Assembly (NCBI RefSeq): GCF_900104725.1
Contig: NZ_LT629758.1
Coordinates: 2,790,001 to 2,854,000, forward strand
Source of the DNA: Actinoplanes derwentensis
Lineage (GTDB): Bacteria; Actinomycetota; Actinomycetes; Mycobacteriales; Micromonosporaceae
DNA length: 64,000 nucleotides
Direction: 5' to 3'
Shown here: one piece after another, positions 42,383 through 51,920 of the stretch
Numbering within the stretch: position 1 is the first letter of the stretch
How the letters are laid out: each line of letters begins with the position of its first letter
Notes under the pieces: model-generated
What the model saw: the letters and a program-made list of their open reading frames with translations, nothing else
What the model was told of the DNA's origin: nothing
Databases searched by the model: none
Program-made: the position numbers and the translations under genes

Positions 42383-43321
42383 ATGAAGCCGACGAGGTAC
42401 GTGGTGGACCGCATCACGGTAACCAGAGAGCAACTTGTTGATTGGCAGGCCGTTCCCAGCCGCACCGAACTGACCCTGCGCGGCCCGTGTCCCGTATGCG
42501 GCGATGTCACAGCCACCAGCCAGGCACGGACGACGGCAGTCCTGGAAACCAACGTTCAGTCGACCCCGGCCCTTCTCACGGCCGACGTGACATGCGAATG
42601 CCGGAGGCAACATCCCGGCCGACCTGCCGACGCCGGTGAAGGCTGTGGGCGGACCTGGGCAGTGACAGCCGTCTTCGCGGACGACGGAACCGTGACTCTA
42701 CGGCCGCCGGGCGAGCCGTCCCTGGTGAAGGCGGCCGAAGCGTTGCGCCTCCACCAGGCTGGGCAATTGACCGCGCTCAGAGCTGCCGCCGACCGCTGGA
42801 CGCTCGGCGTGTCCGCGCTAATCGGACTGACCGCGCTGATCTTGCCGGCCGTCGGCCGCGACGTGATCCGGACGCTGCAGCCGTGGGCGCAGATCGTCAC
42901 GGGAGGCCTACTGGCGGTAGCGGCCGCGGCCGCGACGTTTGCAACCTTGTGGGCGTATCGGGCCGCATACGGCTTACCCGTCATCCGCGCGGTCGACGAC
43001 GACGCATCACTGTTGAATTGGTATGCGGTGTACCAAGCCAGGCCCGTCGAGGCGGCTAGCCAACTGAGGCGAGCGATCCAGGCTGCCCTGGTGACAGTCG
43101 TCTTACTCGCCGCCTCGGTCGGAGTCGCCGTCTTCGGACCTGCCCGGCCGATCACCTCAGCGCCGATACAGATCACTCTGTCCGATGACTCGGTAGTTTG
43201 CGGCCTGTTCCTGACGTCCCGTGCTGATGCCCGGCTACGAGTGCGGCGCGCCGACGACGGTGCCGTTGCCGTGATCGTTGTGGCCGAGGTGGCCCGAATC
43301 AAACCAGTGAAGGCTTGTTGA
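42383..43321 (+). CDS. Membrane protein with N-terminal cysteine cluster
   Basis: 312 residues. N-terminal soluble part with CPVCGDVTAT, TCECRR and GCGRTWAV, a possible zinc site. Then three membrane helices: LGVSALIGLTALILPAVG, VTGGLLAVAAAAATFATLWA and LVTVVLLAASVGVAVFGPA. A short beta-like tail (IQITLSDDSVVCGLFLTSRA) ends it. ATG at 42383. Divergent from the conflict operon, start to start about 30 bp, so the promoters overlap. It may be a membrane partner of the cassette; no family recognised. Confidence 0.5.
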   Translation: MKPTRYVVDRITVTREQLVDWQAVPSRTELTLRGPCPVCGDVTATSQARTTAVLETNVQSTPALLTADVTCECRRQHPGRPADAGEGCGRTWAVTAVFADDGTVTLRPPGEPSLVKAAEALRLHQAGQLTALRAAADRWTLGVSALIGLTALILPAVGRDVIRTLQPWAQIVTGGLLAVAAAAATFATLWAYRAAYGLPVIRAVDDDASLLNWYAVYQARPVEAASQLRRAIQAALVTVVLLAASVGVAVFGPARPITSAPIQITLSDDSVVCGLFLTSRADARLRVRRADDGAVAVIVVAEVARIKPVKAC

Positions 43322-43469
43322 CTAACGTGAATAGGAACGCGCCGCCGGTGCTGACGGACGGTTGACTATAAAGCGGTTCCGGTGATCCGGCTTCCACCTC
43401 ATGGGCGGTGCCCGCGCCATCGCAACCAGCGTCGCTGAGAACCGATAGCCCGGACGGCGAATGCCCTTG

Positions 43470-43508
43470 CTGGCCTGGTGCCTCCGCCCGAGCGGAGCAC
43501 CAGGCCAG
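43470..43508. terminator. Bidirectional terminator hairpin
   Basis: CTGGCCTGGTGC (43470-43481) pairs perfectly with 43497-43508; an inner TCCG/CGGA stem extends it. It lies between the convergent membrane-protein genes. Confidence 0.8.
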
Positions 43509-43515
43509 AGCTGTC

Positions 43516-44934
43516 TCAGCGCCCGGCTGTCGCGGTGACCCTGATGTGGTCGGGAAGATCGACCTCCCACTCGCGGCGTTTACGCCGCCCGAGACCGGTG
43601 CTGGGCGGAACTCCGGTGGCCCGGGAAAGCTCGGCACCGGTGGGGACACGACCCTGGGCGATCTCGCTGTCCCAGAACCGGCGCATGGCAGCGACAGCCG
43701 AACGGTCGGCTTCCTCGTCACCGCTATGTTCGTCGTGATCCTCGTCGGGGTCGTCATAGGGATCATGCGGCGCGGCGGTCCACGGCTCGGATCGGCCGGC
43801 CGCTCCAGGATGTTCGCCAGGCCACCGAGCGCTGTTGTGATCCCGCTGCATCTCTTCTCCTCCTCCCGGCCCGAGACGAAATTCGTCGTGAGGCTGCTGG
43901 GGTGACTCGCCTTCAGCAGCGGTCTCAGATGGCAGATCGGCGGGGCTGGGCGGCACTGGTTGCCGCGCGGGCTTGGCCGTCGCAATCATCTCCGGGCCAC
44001 CCGGCGCAACGGCTGCCGGGCCGAGGCCGGTTGAAGCTGTTGGCGTTGGCGCGTTGCTGGTGCTCAGCCGCCAAGCGTTGAATCGGGCCACTGCCTCGGG
44101 AGAGGTGGCGTCGACCACGCCGTAGAGGGTGGCCATGTAGATCTGCATAGCTTCGCGTTCGTCGGCAGTGCCGGGGAAGTCGGCGAGGCCGATGTGTTCG
44201 GCGGCGTGCATGGCGTGCCGGATGACCCGGTTGTGGGCGCGCCGGATCCGCCAGGTGGCGGCCTTCTTGTTCTGGAGCGTGTAGAGGCGTAGGCGGGCGC
44301 GGCCGAGCCGGGCGCGGCGGCGGGCGCGGTCTACCTCGGTGACGTCGCGGTCCTGGGCCTCGGCCAGCCGCAGCCAGACGAGGATCCGCTCGACGGTGAC
44401 CGTCCAGTGGATACTCGACATGGTGCGCCCGAGCCGGACGCTGCGCTCGGCAGCGAGCGCGCGTTCCCACATCCAGGCGGCGACGGGCGGTGCCGCCAGG
44501 CGTAGGCAGAGTTCCCGGAAGCTGCTGGCGTCAAGGGCCGAGAGGCCCGCGGTCAGCCCGGCGAAGACCCAGACCGCGACGCCGTCGACGCCGGTGGTGC
44601 CTTTCTCCGGCTCCCGCAGTAGCCGTGCCCGTGCCAGCAGCGCGGACGCGAACAGGGCGACCTCGATATAGGCGAAGAACACGATCCGCAGCGGCGATTG
44701 GCCGAGGATGTCGGTGAAGAACTTCCACATGCCCGACGCGGAGACCATCGTTGCCAGGGCCGCCGCGATGACGGTCAGGATGTTCGCGACGAGCAGCGTC
44801 AACCGGTGCTCGGCCCGCCGGCGGATCCGGTGGGTGACGAGCAGGATCAGGCCGAGTCCGGTCAAGAAGGCGGCGCTGACTACGAGCTTGTGGTTCTCGT
44901 TGTAGAGGGTGCGCAGGTCGTCGAGGTTCACCAT
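43516..44934 (-). CDS. DUF2637-like membrane protein with C-terminal HTH-like region
   Basis: 472 residues. Several membrane helices up to ~180 (LVVSAAFLTGLGLILLVTHR, LTLLVANILTVIAAALATMV, IVFFAYIEVALFASALLARA, VAVWVFAGLTAGLSAL). Then a basic, arginine-rich segment, a low-complexity acidic linker, and a C-terminal AAMRRFWDSEIAQGRVPTGA, then ELSRATGVPPSTGLGRRK, as in the tails of DUF2637/Spd-type actinobacterial element proteins. ATG at 44934. Follows the prepilin peptidase gene by 28 bp. Role in transfer or pilus function unknown. Confidence 0.65.
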   Translation of the reverse strand: MVNLDDLRTLYNENHKLVVSAAFLTGLGLILLVTHRIRRRAEHRLTLLVANILTVIAAALATMVSASGMWKFFTDILGQSPLRIVFFAYIEVALFASALLARARLLREPEKGTTGVDGVAVWVFAGLTAGLSALDASSFRELCLRLAAPPVAAWMWERALAAERSVRLGRTMSSIHWTVTVERILVWLRLAEAQDRDVTEVDRARRRARLGRARLRLYTLQNKKAATWRIRRAHNRVIRHAMHAAEHIGLADFPGTADEREAMQIYMATLYGVVDATSPEAVARFNAWRLSTSNAPTPTASTGLGPAAVAPGGPEMIATAKPARQPVPPSPADLPSETAAEGESPQQPHDEFRLGPGGGEEMQRDHNSARWPGEHPGAAGRSEPWTAAPHDPYDDPDEDHDEHSGDEEADRSAVAAMRRFWDSEIAQGRVPTGAELSRATGVPPSTGLGRRKRREWEVDLPDHIRVTATAGR

Positions 44935-44962
44935 GAAATCCGGTTCTGCTGGTGTGCGCCGG

Positions 44963-45661
44963 TCACGGCCAGAGCACAACGGTCAGGGCGGCGCCGATCA
45001 GGAACGGGCCGAGGGGCAGGGCCGCGCCGCGCGGCAGTCGGCCGATCTTGCGGAGCGTGATCGCGGCGAGGGCGGCGGACCCGAAGCCCAGCAGCATTCC
45101 GGCGTACACGGCGCGCCAGCTGTTCCAACCGAGAGCGGCGGCAAGCGGGACGGCGACCGTGACGTCACCCCAGCCGAGTTGTCCGCGTGCGAGGACGGCC
45201 AGGACCGCGAGGAGCACGGCGAGCGTGACCGCGGCGACGGCGGCCCGGCGCCAGGCGTGATGGTCCCCGGCGACGGCGAGCAGGCCGAGAAATCCTGCCG
45301 TGGAGGTAATGCTGATTCGCAGCGGGAGCAGCATCGCTGCCAGGTCGACGAAGACCAGCACGATCATCGTCGCGGTCCACCACGCGTACGCGGCGAGCGT
45401 CCACCCGCTCTGGCCGGTCAGGGTGAGGGCGACGGCGGCCAGGACGGTGGCCGTTTCAACGGTGTAGGGCGTACGCTGCCCGCACCCGGTGCACCGGCCG
45501 GTGGGCGCGGCGGTGCTGGCCCACAGCGGTCGGCCACACGTGCAAGCGGTGCGCCAGGGCTGGTCGTCGGGCACGCTGTGCGCGGCGATGGCCCAGCGCA
45601 GCAACGGGGTGATCGCGAGCGTGAACAGCAGGCGAGCGCGGCGCGGCGTGGTGGTCGTCAT
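44963..45661 (-). CDS. Type IV prepilin peptidase (A24, TadV/PilD-like)
   Basis: 232 residues. An N-terminal four-cysteine zinc ribbon (CTCGRPLW ... CTGCGQRTPY), as in PilD, then six to seven helices. Catalytic aspartates: LVFVDLAAMLLPLRIS (first Asp) and GQLGWGDVTVAVPLAAALGW (second Asp in GD). It cleaves leader peptides of Flp/TadE-type prepilins at the inner membrane, so substrates should be the products of 54700-54894 and the TadE-like genes. ATG overlaps the LysM-BTAD stop by 4 bp. Confidence 0.87.
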   Translation of the reverse strand: MTTTTPRRARLLFTLAITPLLRWAIAAHSVPDDQPWRTACTCGRPLWASTAAPTGRCTGCGQRTPYTVETATVLAAVALTLTGQSGWTLAAYAWWTATMIVLVFVDLAAMLLPLRISITSTAGFLGLLAVAGDHHAWRRAAVAAVTLAVLLAVLAVLARGQLGWGDVTVAVPLAAALGWNSWRAVYAGMLLGFGSAALAAITLRKIGRLPRGAALPLGPFLIGAALTVVLWP

Positions 45662-48405
45662 TTGCTGTCCAGGCTGGTGCGCAGCGTGTTGGCCAGTTCG
45701 AGGGTGTCTTCGCGCGGTTCGGCATCCAGGTCGGCCAGGGCCTTGGTGAGGGCGCGCAGCAGGGTCCGGATTCCGTCGGCGTCGGCGAGGGCGTGGCGGG
45801 CGTGCATCGCCTTGACGTAGAGGGCCTCGTTGTAGCGGTCCATCCCGATCGCGTTGTCGAGCAGGTCGGACGCGGCCTGTGGGTCGTTGTCGAGCAGGTC
45901 GTCGGCCAGCATCAGATGCGCTTCGGTGCCCCAGCGGCGCACCGTCTCGCGGTGCGGCTGGATCCACTCGTAGTCCTGGCCCTCGGCCAGGGGCGCGCTG
46001 CACAGATCGCAGGCAGCGGCCAGCAGCCCGCGGCGGTGCGGCTCGGAGGCGATGGTGGCCTTGCGCATCAGGTCCCGCAACGTCCAGACGTCGACGTCCA
46101 CGGTTGCCGGATCGAGCCGGTAGCGTCCGGCCGACTTGATGACGTACGCGTTCTTGGCCTCGGCGATGCCGGCGCGGCCTAGCACGTGCCGCAGGTTGGA
46201 GGCGTTGGTGTGCACGCGCTGGTCGGCCTGGTTAACGCGGGCATCGGGTTCCAGGTACTCGCCGATCTCCCGCGTGGCGGCGCCGTCGGGATGCACAGCG
46301 AGATACACGGCCAGTTCGAGGGCTTTGGCTCGTAGCGGCCGACCTTCCGCGGTGATGTCTTCGATGCGGGGTCGGCCGAGGACCCGCAGCCGCGCCCGCC
46401 CTTCTCCGACCGCGGGCGCTGCGGGGGCCGGTTCCGTGGAGTCCGGGACGGCGACGGTGGGCGGGGTCGTGTCGGTCGGGGTGTTCTCGGTGCGGCTGGC
46501 GTGCAGCGGTACGACGGTGACCGGGATCGCCGGTGAGGTGATGGCGGGTGGTTCCCCGGTCTGGGCTTCGCGCAGCGTGGTCAGGATTTGGATCGCCGCG
46601 CCCGGCTCGAGGACGGGCAGCCGGGACGGCATCGGTTCGCTGGGCTGCCCGGAGACGAGCGTGGTGTGTCCGTCGGAGGCGACCTTCATGGTGGCGCCGT
46701 GGGCCCATTCGCCGAGCAGCAGCGCTGAGACGTGCAGTCCTTCGCCCAGCGCGAGGGCGACCTTGGCGCGCATGCGGGCGCCGGCGGGCGGAGTCTCGGT
46801 GATGAGCATGACCGGCGGGAGAGCTTCCTCGTCGGGCGCGGCCGTGCGGAGTTCGTCGAGGTCGGTGAGGGTGTGTTCGTCCAGGATGCGGCTGCGGTGC
46901 AGTAGCCGGGCTTCGGTGGCGGTGAGGGCATCGTCGAGGTTGTCGGCCAGGTGCAGGCGCGGCCAGTGGCCAAGCGTCACGACGTCCGGGCCGAGCAGGG
47001 TGGCCAGGGTCGCGGCGTCGATGATGACCTCCGCGCGGGCATCCGGGTGGTGCGGGCCGCCGGAGGCGAGCACGGCCACAAGGGCGGCACGGGCGGCAGC
47101 GGTCGCGCCGTCGCCGACCAGGCCGGTTCCGCCGGGCGGCAACGGCGCGAGGTCTGGCAGGCCCGGCGGCTCGGCTTCACTGTCGTCGGGGTTCGGCAGT
47201 TCGGGGTTGCGGTTGACCGCGCGGCGCAGCGTGACCACCGGCGGGGGAAGCTCGGTTGGCGGGGCGTCGTCGGGTTCGCCGGTGTAGCGGCGGCGACGCT
47301 GCCGCCAGACCAGGAGCGTGGCGGCGCTGATCGCGGCGGCGAGGATCCACGGGACCCAGCTCGACGGCGAGAGTTGCACGCCGTGCTCGTCGTGCGACGC
47401 GGCCGTACCCGTCGTGTCCGGAGCTGACGCCGCCGAGGCCGAGGATGCCGGGACGGACGCCGATGTCGGGGAGCCGGACGCCGCGGGCGACGCGGCCGGG
47501 GCCGCAGCGGTCGCGGAACTGCTCGGTGCGGCGGCCGACGAGGGGGCTGCCGTGCTGCTCGTCGTGGCTGCGGGCGAGCTGGGATCGGCGGCTGTCGTAG
47601 CGGGCGCGCTGCTCGGTGCCGCTGATGTTGGCGCGGACGCTGACGGGCTGGCCGTCGTGGTCGGGGCCGCTGCCGGAGGTTGCGTGGGGTGTTGGGTGCC
47701 GCCGGTCTTCGCGGAACTGGGCGGCTTGGCGTCGGCGGGCAGCCGCAGGTCCCAGCCGGGAAAGATCAGGTTGCAGTCGCGCAGGGTGCCGCCGACCGTG
47801 GCGAAGTGACGGTGCTTGTTCAGCCGGCAGACCTCCGGCCACCGGTCGGCATCGCCGAGCCAGGCGGCGGAGATCTTGGACAGGCTGTCGGCGCGCTTGA
47901 CGACGTACACGTACGTCTGGTTGCCGACGTGGATGGTGGCCGGGCCTTCGCTGACCGTCGCCAGCGCGACGGCTGGCAGGGCGCGCGGCGTCGCGGCGAC
48001 GGCGGCTCCGGCGGCGGCGTGCGGGCTCGCGGTGGCCGCCGTCGCGGTCAGGACAGTGCCGAGCAGCATCGAGCTGACCAGGATCGATGCCGTACTGCGC
48101 AGCGGGTTGCGATGTGCCCGCAGATGCAGGTCTTTGACGCCACGAATGGTGTCGCGCAGTTCAGCGCAGACGGCCTGAGCGAACAACATCCAGACGAGCC
48201 AGATCGCGATGGCCAGCAGGTTGACCACCATACGGTCGGTGACCCCGCCGGTCAGGAACGTGGTGAGGCTGCCGCGGTCGGGCACCCTGGCCGGTAGTGG
48301 CCAGCCCACGGCGATCACGAGCCAGGCAGGGACTCCGGCGACGATCGCGGTCAGGAGGCTGCCTGTGCTGATGCGGATGGCCGCACGGCCGAGCCAGGAC
48401 AGCAT
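45658..48405 (-). CDS. Membrane LysM-BTAD regulator of the Tad locus
   Basis: 915 residues. Two to three N-terminal helices (LLTAIVAGVPAWLVIAVGWP, VNLLAIAIWLVWMLFAQAV, ASILVSSMLLGTVLTATAA). A LysM-like peptidoglycan-binding domain (~165-225: YVYVVKRADSLSKISAAWLG, LIFPGWDLRLP). A long Ala/Ser/Thr/Pro linker. Another helix (WVPWILAAAISAATLLVW). Then a cytoplasmic winged helix (RLRVLGRPRIEDITAEGRPL, NLRHVLGRAG) and a bacterial transcriptional activator domain to the end. It looks like a wall-sensing transcription factor controlling pilus genes (inference). ATG 48405 with GAGGAG SD. Confidence 0.82.
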   Translation of the reverse strand: MLSWLGRAAIRISTGSLLTAIVAGVPAWLVIAVGWPLPARVPDRGSLTTFLTGGVTDRMVVNLLAIAIWLVWMLFAQAVCAELRDTIRGVKDLHLRAHRNPLRSTASILVSSMLLGTVLTATAATASPHAAAGAAVAATPRALPAVALATVSEGPATIHVGNQTYVYVVKRADSLSKISAAWLGDADRWPEVCRLNKHRHFATVGGTLRDCNLIFPGWDLRLPADAKPPSSAKTGGTQHPTQPPAAAPTTTASPSASAPTSAAPSSAPATTAADPSSPAATTSSTAAPSSAAAPSSSATAAAPAASPAASGSPTSASVPASSASAASAPDTTGTAASHDEHGVQLSPSSWVPWILAAAISAATLLVWRQRRRRYTGEPDDAPPTELPPPVVTLRRAVNRNPELPNPDDSEAEPPGLPDLAPLPPGGTGLVGDGATAAARAALVAVLASGGPHHPDARAEVIIDAATLATLLGPDVVTLGHWPRLHLADNLDDALTATEARLLHRSRILDEHTLTDLDELRTAAPDEEALPPVMLITETPPAGARMRAKVALALGEGLHVSALLLGEWAHGATMKVASDGHTTLVSGQPSEPMPSRLPVLEPGAAIQILTTLREAQTGEPPAITSPAIPVTVVPLHASRTENTPTDTTPPTVAVPDSTEPAPAAPAVGEGRARLRVLGRPRIEDITAEGRPLRAKALELAVYLAVHPDGAATREIGEYLEPDARVNQADQRVHTNASNLRHVLGRAGIAEAKNAYVIKSAGRYRLDPATVDVDVWTLRDLMRKATIASEPHRRGLLAAACDLCSAPLAEGQDYEWIQPHRETVRRWGTEAHLMLADDLLDNDPQAASDLLDNAIGMDRYNEALYVKAMHARHALADADGIRTLLRALTKALADLDAEPREDTLELANTLRTSLDSK

Positions 48406-48593
48406 CGTGTGTCTCCTCGTCAGATCAGAACTGTCGTGAGTTCGATTTCGGGCGAGACCCGTTGGGACTCCTTATTTGCAGGTGGAACATGGTTCCCTCG
48501 CCTGGGTGGCTTTCCTGACCGGATATTGCTTTTCTGCCGCTTTCTTCGATATTCCTGAGCTTCCAACACCTTCGGCGAACCGGAGTTCGCGTC

Positions 48594-49688
48594 ATGGGCT
48601 TGGCAGAGGTGCGAAAGATTGGGTCGGCGGGACGGTTCCAAGCGCCCTCTGCTCAGGTCTTGGAGGACTTCGAGCAGGAACTCGTCGACCAGTACTGCCT
48701 CGCCGCCGTCGGAGCGGGCTTGACCGATGGCTACATCGCCCGCGAACGCGCCGCGGTGTTCCGGTTCGCGAGTCACCTCGGCGATCATCTGTGGACCGCG
48801 ACCCCCGACGACGGAGATCGTTATCTGGCGTGGGCGAGGCGAGACGTCGGCTGGGCTCACAGCACCATCGAGATGGAAGCCGGGTGCCTGTCGCGGTTCT
48901 ACGAATTCGTCATCGACCGATACCAGGGCGACATCCATTCGTTGACCGGCCGCGTCGTCATCCAACCCGTCGACGAGTTCAATCGGCCCGCCAAGGGCTA
49001 TCACATGCCGGTTCGAGTGCCCCCTTCCGAGCAGGAGGTGGCGTTGCTGTTCGACAACTGGCGTAACTCCCTGCCGCACGCTCGTAAATTCCTGCCCGCT
49101 GCGCGCGACTACCTGGCGGCCTCGCTGTGGCGTCGGGGCGGCTTGCGGATCTCCGAAACCGTGCACCTGGACATCCGCGACTGGCGGCCTGACCTCGGTG
49201 GTCACGGCAAACTGCACGTACGCTTCGGCAAGGGCAGCCGCGGCCGAGGACCCAAGACGAGGATCGTTCCCGCGATCAACGACATCGATGCGCTCCTCGA
49301 TTGGTGGCTGGGCGACGTGCGCCATCAGTTCGGCCAGGACTGGTCGAATCCTGACGCGCCGATGCTGCCCAGCGAACGGCGGTCCCGAGAGACCGGCGCG
49401 TGCAGCAGGGCGGGCGTCGATGCGCTGCGGTCTGGACTCGCAGCTGCCGTCGCTCGATGGCTTCCCGCATGGTCCGGTCGCCTGACACCGCACACGCTGC
49501 GCCACTTCTGCGCCTCGCTGATGTACGCCAGAGGCCTTGATCTGAAGGCGATCCAGGAATTGCTCGGGCACGAATGGCTGTCGACCACGACCCGGTACAT
49601 CCACGTCCACGACGACCACATCGAGCAGGCCTGGACGGCCGCCAACGCCCGGATCGCCGACCGGCTTGACCTGAAAATGGGACGGTGA
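48594..49688 (+). CDS. Tyrosine recombinase (TnpA-like)
   Basis: 364 residues. N-terminal SAM-like core-binding domain (YIARERAAVFRFASHLGDHL). Catalytic residues: Arg in SLWRRGGLRISETVHLD, LTPHTLRHFCASLMY (His, Arg), LLGHEWLSTTTRYIHVH (His, Tyr). Complete R-H-R-H-Y set. Length equals Tn554 TnpA (361) closely. ATG at 48594; SD weak (CGGAG). Cuts and joins element ends via a 3'-phosphotyrosine link. Confidence 0.9.
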   Translation: MGLAEVRKIGSAGRFQAPSAQVLEDFEQELVDQYCLAAVGAGLTDGYIARERAAVFRFASHLGDHLWTATPDDGDRYLAWARRDVGWAHSTIEMEAGCLSRFYEFVIDRYQGDIHSLTGRVVIQPVDEFNRPAKGYHMPVRVPPSEQEVALLFDNWRNSLPHARKFLPAARDYLAASLWRRGGLRISETVHLDIRDWRPDLGGHGKLHVRFGKGSRGRGPKTRIVPAINDIDALLDWWLGDVRHQFGQDWSNPDAPMLPSERRSRETGACSRAGVDALRSGLAAAVARWLPAWSGRLTPHTLRHFCASLMYARGLDLKAIQELLGHEWLSTTTRYIHVHDDHIEQAWTAANARIADRLDLKMGR

Positions 49689-49692
49689 CGCG

Positions 49693-50010
49693 ATGCGCTG
49701 GAACCTGCGGATGCGCGCCGCGCAGACCGGCATCTGGAAGTCCAACGAGATGCGCCGCCGACTCGCCGAAGCAGGGCTGGAGATCTCGGCGGGCAAGATG
49801 TCGGCGTTGTGGACCGGGCAACCCACCACGATCCGCCTCGACGACCTCGACGTCATTTGCCTCGTCCTGCAATGCACGCCATCGGACCTGCTGATCTGCG
49901 AGCCGGAACAGGCGGCGGCACGCCGGCCTGCCACGTCCGCCATGGAGTCGGACGAGCCGGTGGCGGTCGCACCTCGACTTGGCCGAGGACGCTCGATGCC
50001 GCCGGCATGA
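49693..50010 (+). CDS. Small XRE-type HTH protein of the recombinase trio
   Basis: 105 residues: GIWKSNEMRRRLAEAGLEIS, then AGKMSALWTGQPTTIRLDDL, DVICLVLQCTPSDLLIC, a Cro/CI-type HTH close to XRE regulators with the D-x-x-x-I-C-x-x-L-x-C ending. The C-terminal ~35 residues are disordered. It starts 5 bp after the TnpA gene and overlaps the large recombinase gene by ATGA. Occupies the TnpC slot of Tn554-like sets. Confidence 0.75.
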   Translation: MRWNLRMRAAQTGIWKSNEMRRRLAEAGLEISAGKMSALWTGQPTTIRLDDLDVICLVLQCTPSDLLICEPEQAAARRPATSAMESDEPVAVAPRLGRGRSMPPA

Positions 50011-51737
50011 GCGCGCCCCGCCGCTGCGCGCGCTGCCGACGCAACCGGGTCGCCTGGAGCAAGCCCCGAGTCGACCTGTGCTACGCCTGCCTGCCCGGAG
50101 GACCGTTCACCCCACCACGGTGCTCGCGATGCGGTGCCGATGACCGCTACTTCTCTGGGGGTCTGTGCGAACGCTGCCATCGCGACGCACCCCGCCGCCT
50201 CGACACCTGCCGCGACTGCCTCGCCTGGGGACTGGTGGCACGCCAGAACCACGGGCTCTGCGGGAGCTGCATCGGCTGGCACCAGCGCTACCCGACCGGC
50301 GTCTGCGGCACCTGCCGGCGACGGGTGGCGATCCACCCCACCAGGCACTGCCGCCTGTGCTGGCGGCAAGCCGCCATGCTGAGACACGACGACAAACGGA
50401 TCACCGTCGAAGACGCCAACAGGCACGGCCAGCAGCTCTTCTTCGCCGGCATGTTCAAAGTCCAGGTCACCATCCGCACCCTCGACCGACGACCGCGGCC
50501 CGCCACCGAGCCAGCCTCCGCCCCGCTGCGAGCACACTCGATCTGGCAACCGGCCAACAAGCAGCTCCCGTTGTTCTACCTGCCGCACGACTTCCGCGCG
50601 GGCTTCGACAACGGCTTCCCCGAACCACCCGACTCGGTACTGGTCGACGTCCTGTCCCGAGAGCTGGCCGACTTCGCCACCCGCTACGGCTGGAGCCCTC
50701 CAGTCGCCAAGCGAGCCCGCCGCGCTCTGCACCGGCTGCTCGCCGTCCAGGAGCACCCCGACGACAAAATCAAGGTCAGCCAGCTCAAACAGCTCAACAG
50801 GATCAACCTGCCGATGCTGCGCATCCGCGACTTCCTCAACGCTCACGATCTGCTCGAGGACGACACCGAACCCAAACTGCTGGCCTGGTTCGCCGGCAAG
50901 ACCCGGGGCGTGCCCGAGCCGATGCTCGCCGAGCTCACCTTGTGGCGCGACATCCAATGGCACGGCCACCCCACACCACCGCGAAGCCGCCCACGCACGC
51001 ACAACACCATCCAGTACCGCCTCAACGCGGTCCTGCCGATCCTGCACCGCTGGGCACACCACGACGGCTACGAGTCGCTGCGCGAAATCCACCGCGATGA
51101 CGTCCTCGCCGCCCTGGCCGAGACCCCCGCCGGAACGCAGCGCTTCGGTGCCGGGTCGGCGCTGCGCGCCCTGTTCAAGACACTGCGCGCCCACAAGGTC
51201 GTCTTCCGCGACCCGACCCTGCACATCACACTGGGCGCCAACTTCTACCGCAAAATCGTGCCCGAGGACCTCGCTGGCATCCGCGAAGCCATCAACTCCG
51301 AGGACCACACCACCGCCCTGCTGGCAGCCATGCTCGCCTTCCACGCCCTGCGCTCCGGCCAGCTGCGTGCTCTGAAGGTCACCGATATCCAGGACGGTCA
51401 CCTGCACCTCGACCAGCGCAGCATCCCGCTGGCCGACCCGGTCCGTGAGCGGCTCGCGTCCTACCTGGACTACCGCAATAGCCGCTGGCCGCAGACGGCC
51501 AACCCACACCTGTTCATCCATGTCCACAACGCCGGTGGCGTCAAATCCGCGAACAGCACCTGGATCGGCAAGAAACTGGGCACCTCGCCACGCAACATCC
51601 GCACCGATCGCATCGTCCAAGAGGTCCTGGCCACCGGCGGCGACATCCGCCGCATCTGCGACATGTTCGGCCTCAGCGTCGACGGAGCCGTGCCCTACGT
51701 CGCCGTCCTCGGACACCCCGACACCGACCCCAGCTAG
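50007..51737 (+). CDS. Zinc-ribbon recombinase-like protein (TnpB-like of a Tn554-type set)
   Basis: 576 residues. The first ~130 residues hold five or more CxxC pairs (CARCRRN, CYAC, CSRCGADD, CERCH, CGTCRRR, CRLCWR). A long helical middle follows, then a degenerate tyrosine-recombinase fold: MLAFHALRSGQLRALKVTDI gives the first Arg, SPRNIRTDRIVQEVLATGGD the HxxR position (His replaced), and GAVPYVAVLGHP may contain the Tyr. It probably assists TnpA rather than cutting alone. The ATG at 50007 overlaps the HTH gene. Confidence 0.7.
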   Translation: MSAPRRCARCRRNRVAWSKPRVDLCYACLPGGPFTPPRCSRCGADDRYFSGGLCERCHRDAPRRLDTCRDCLAWGLVARQNHGLCGSCIGWHQRYPTGVCGTCRRRVAIHPTRHCRLCWRQAAMLRHDDKRITVEDANRHGQQLFFAGMFKVQVTIRTLDRRPRPATEPASAPLRAHSIWQPANKQLPLFYLPHDFRAGFDNGFPEPPDSVLVDVLSRELADFATRYGWSPPVAKRARRALHRLLAVQEHPDDKIKVSQLKQLNRINLPMLRIRDFLNAHDLLEDDTEPKLLAWFAGKTRGVPEPMLAELTLWRDIQWHGHPTPPRSRPRTHNTIQYRLNAVLPILHRWAHHDGYESLREIHRDDVLAALAETPAGTQRFGAGSALRALFKTLRAHKVVFRDPTLHITLGANFYRKIVPEDLAGIREAINSEDHTTALLAAMLAFHALRSGQLRALKVTDIQDGHLHLDQRSIPLADPVRERLASYLDYRNSRWPQTANPHLFIHVHNAGGVKSANSTWIGKKLGTSPRNIRTDRIVQEVLATGGDIRRICDMFGLSVDGAVPYVAVLGHPDTDPS

Positions 51738-51920
51738 CTGCCTAGCCAATCTCCCCGTTGATCGGGATATCGCTGAGTTCGAACGGTCGCCCGCCCATGA
51801 GACGAGGACCGTCACCACCCGTGCAACACCGCCTGGCTCGACGCCAAGGATCGCCACCGCGCCCAAGAACTCGCCACAGTCCCGCCTGAGCGAAGGCCGG
51901 GCATCGCTACGCTCAACGCC

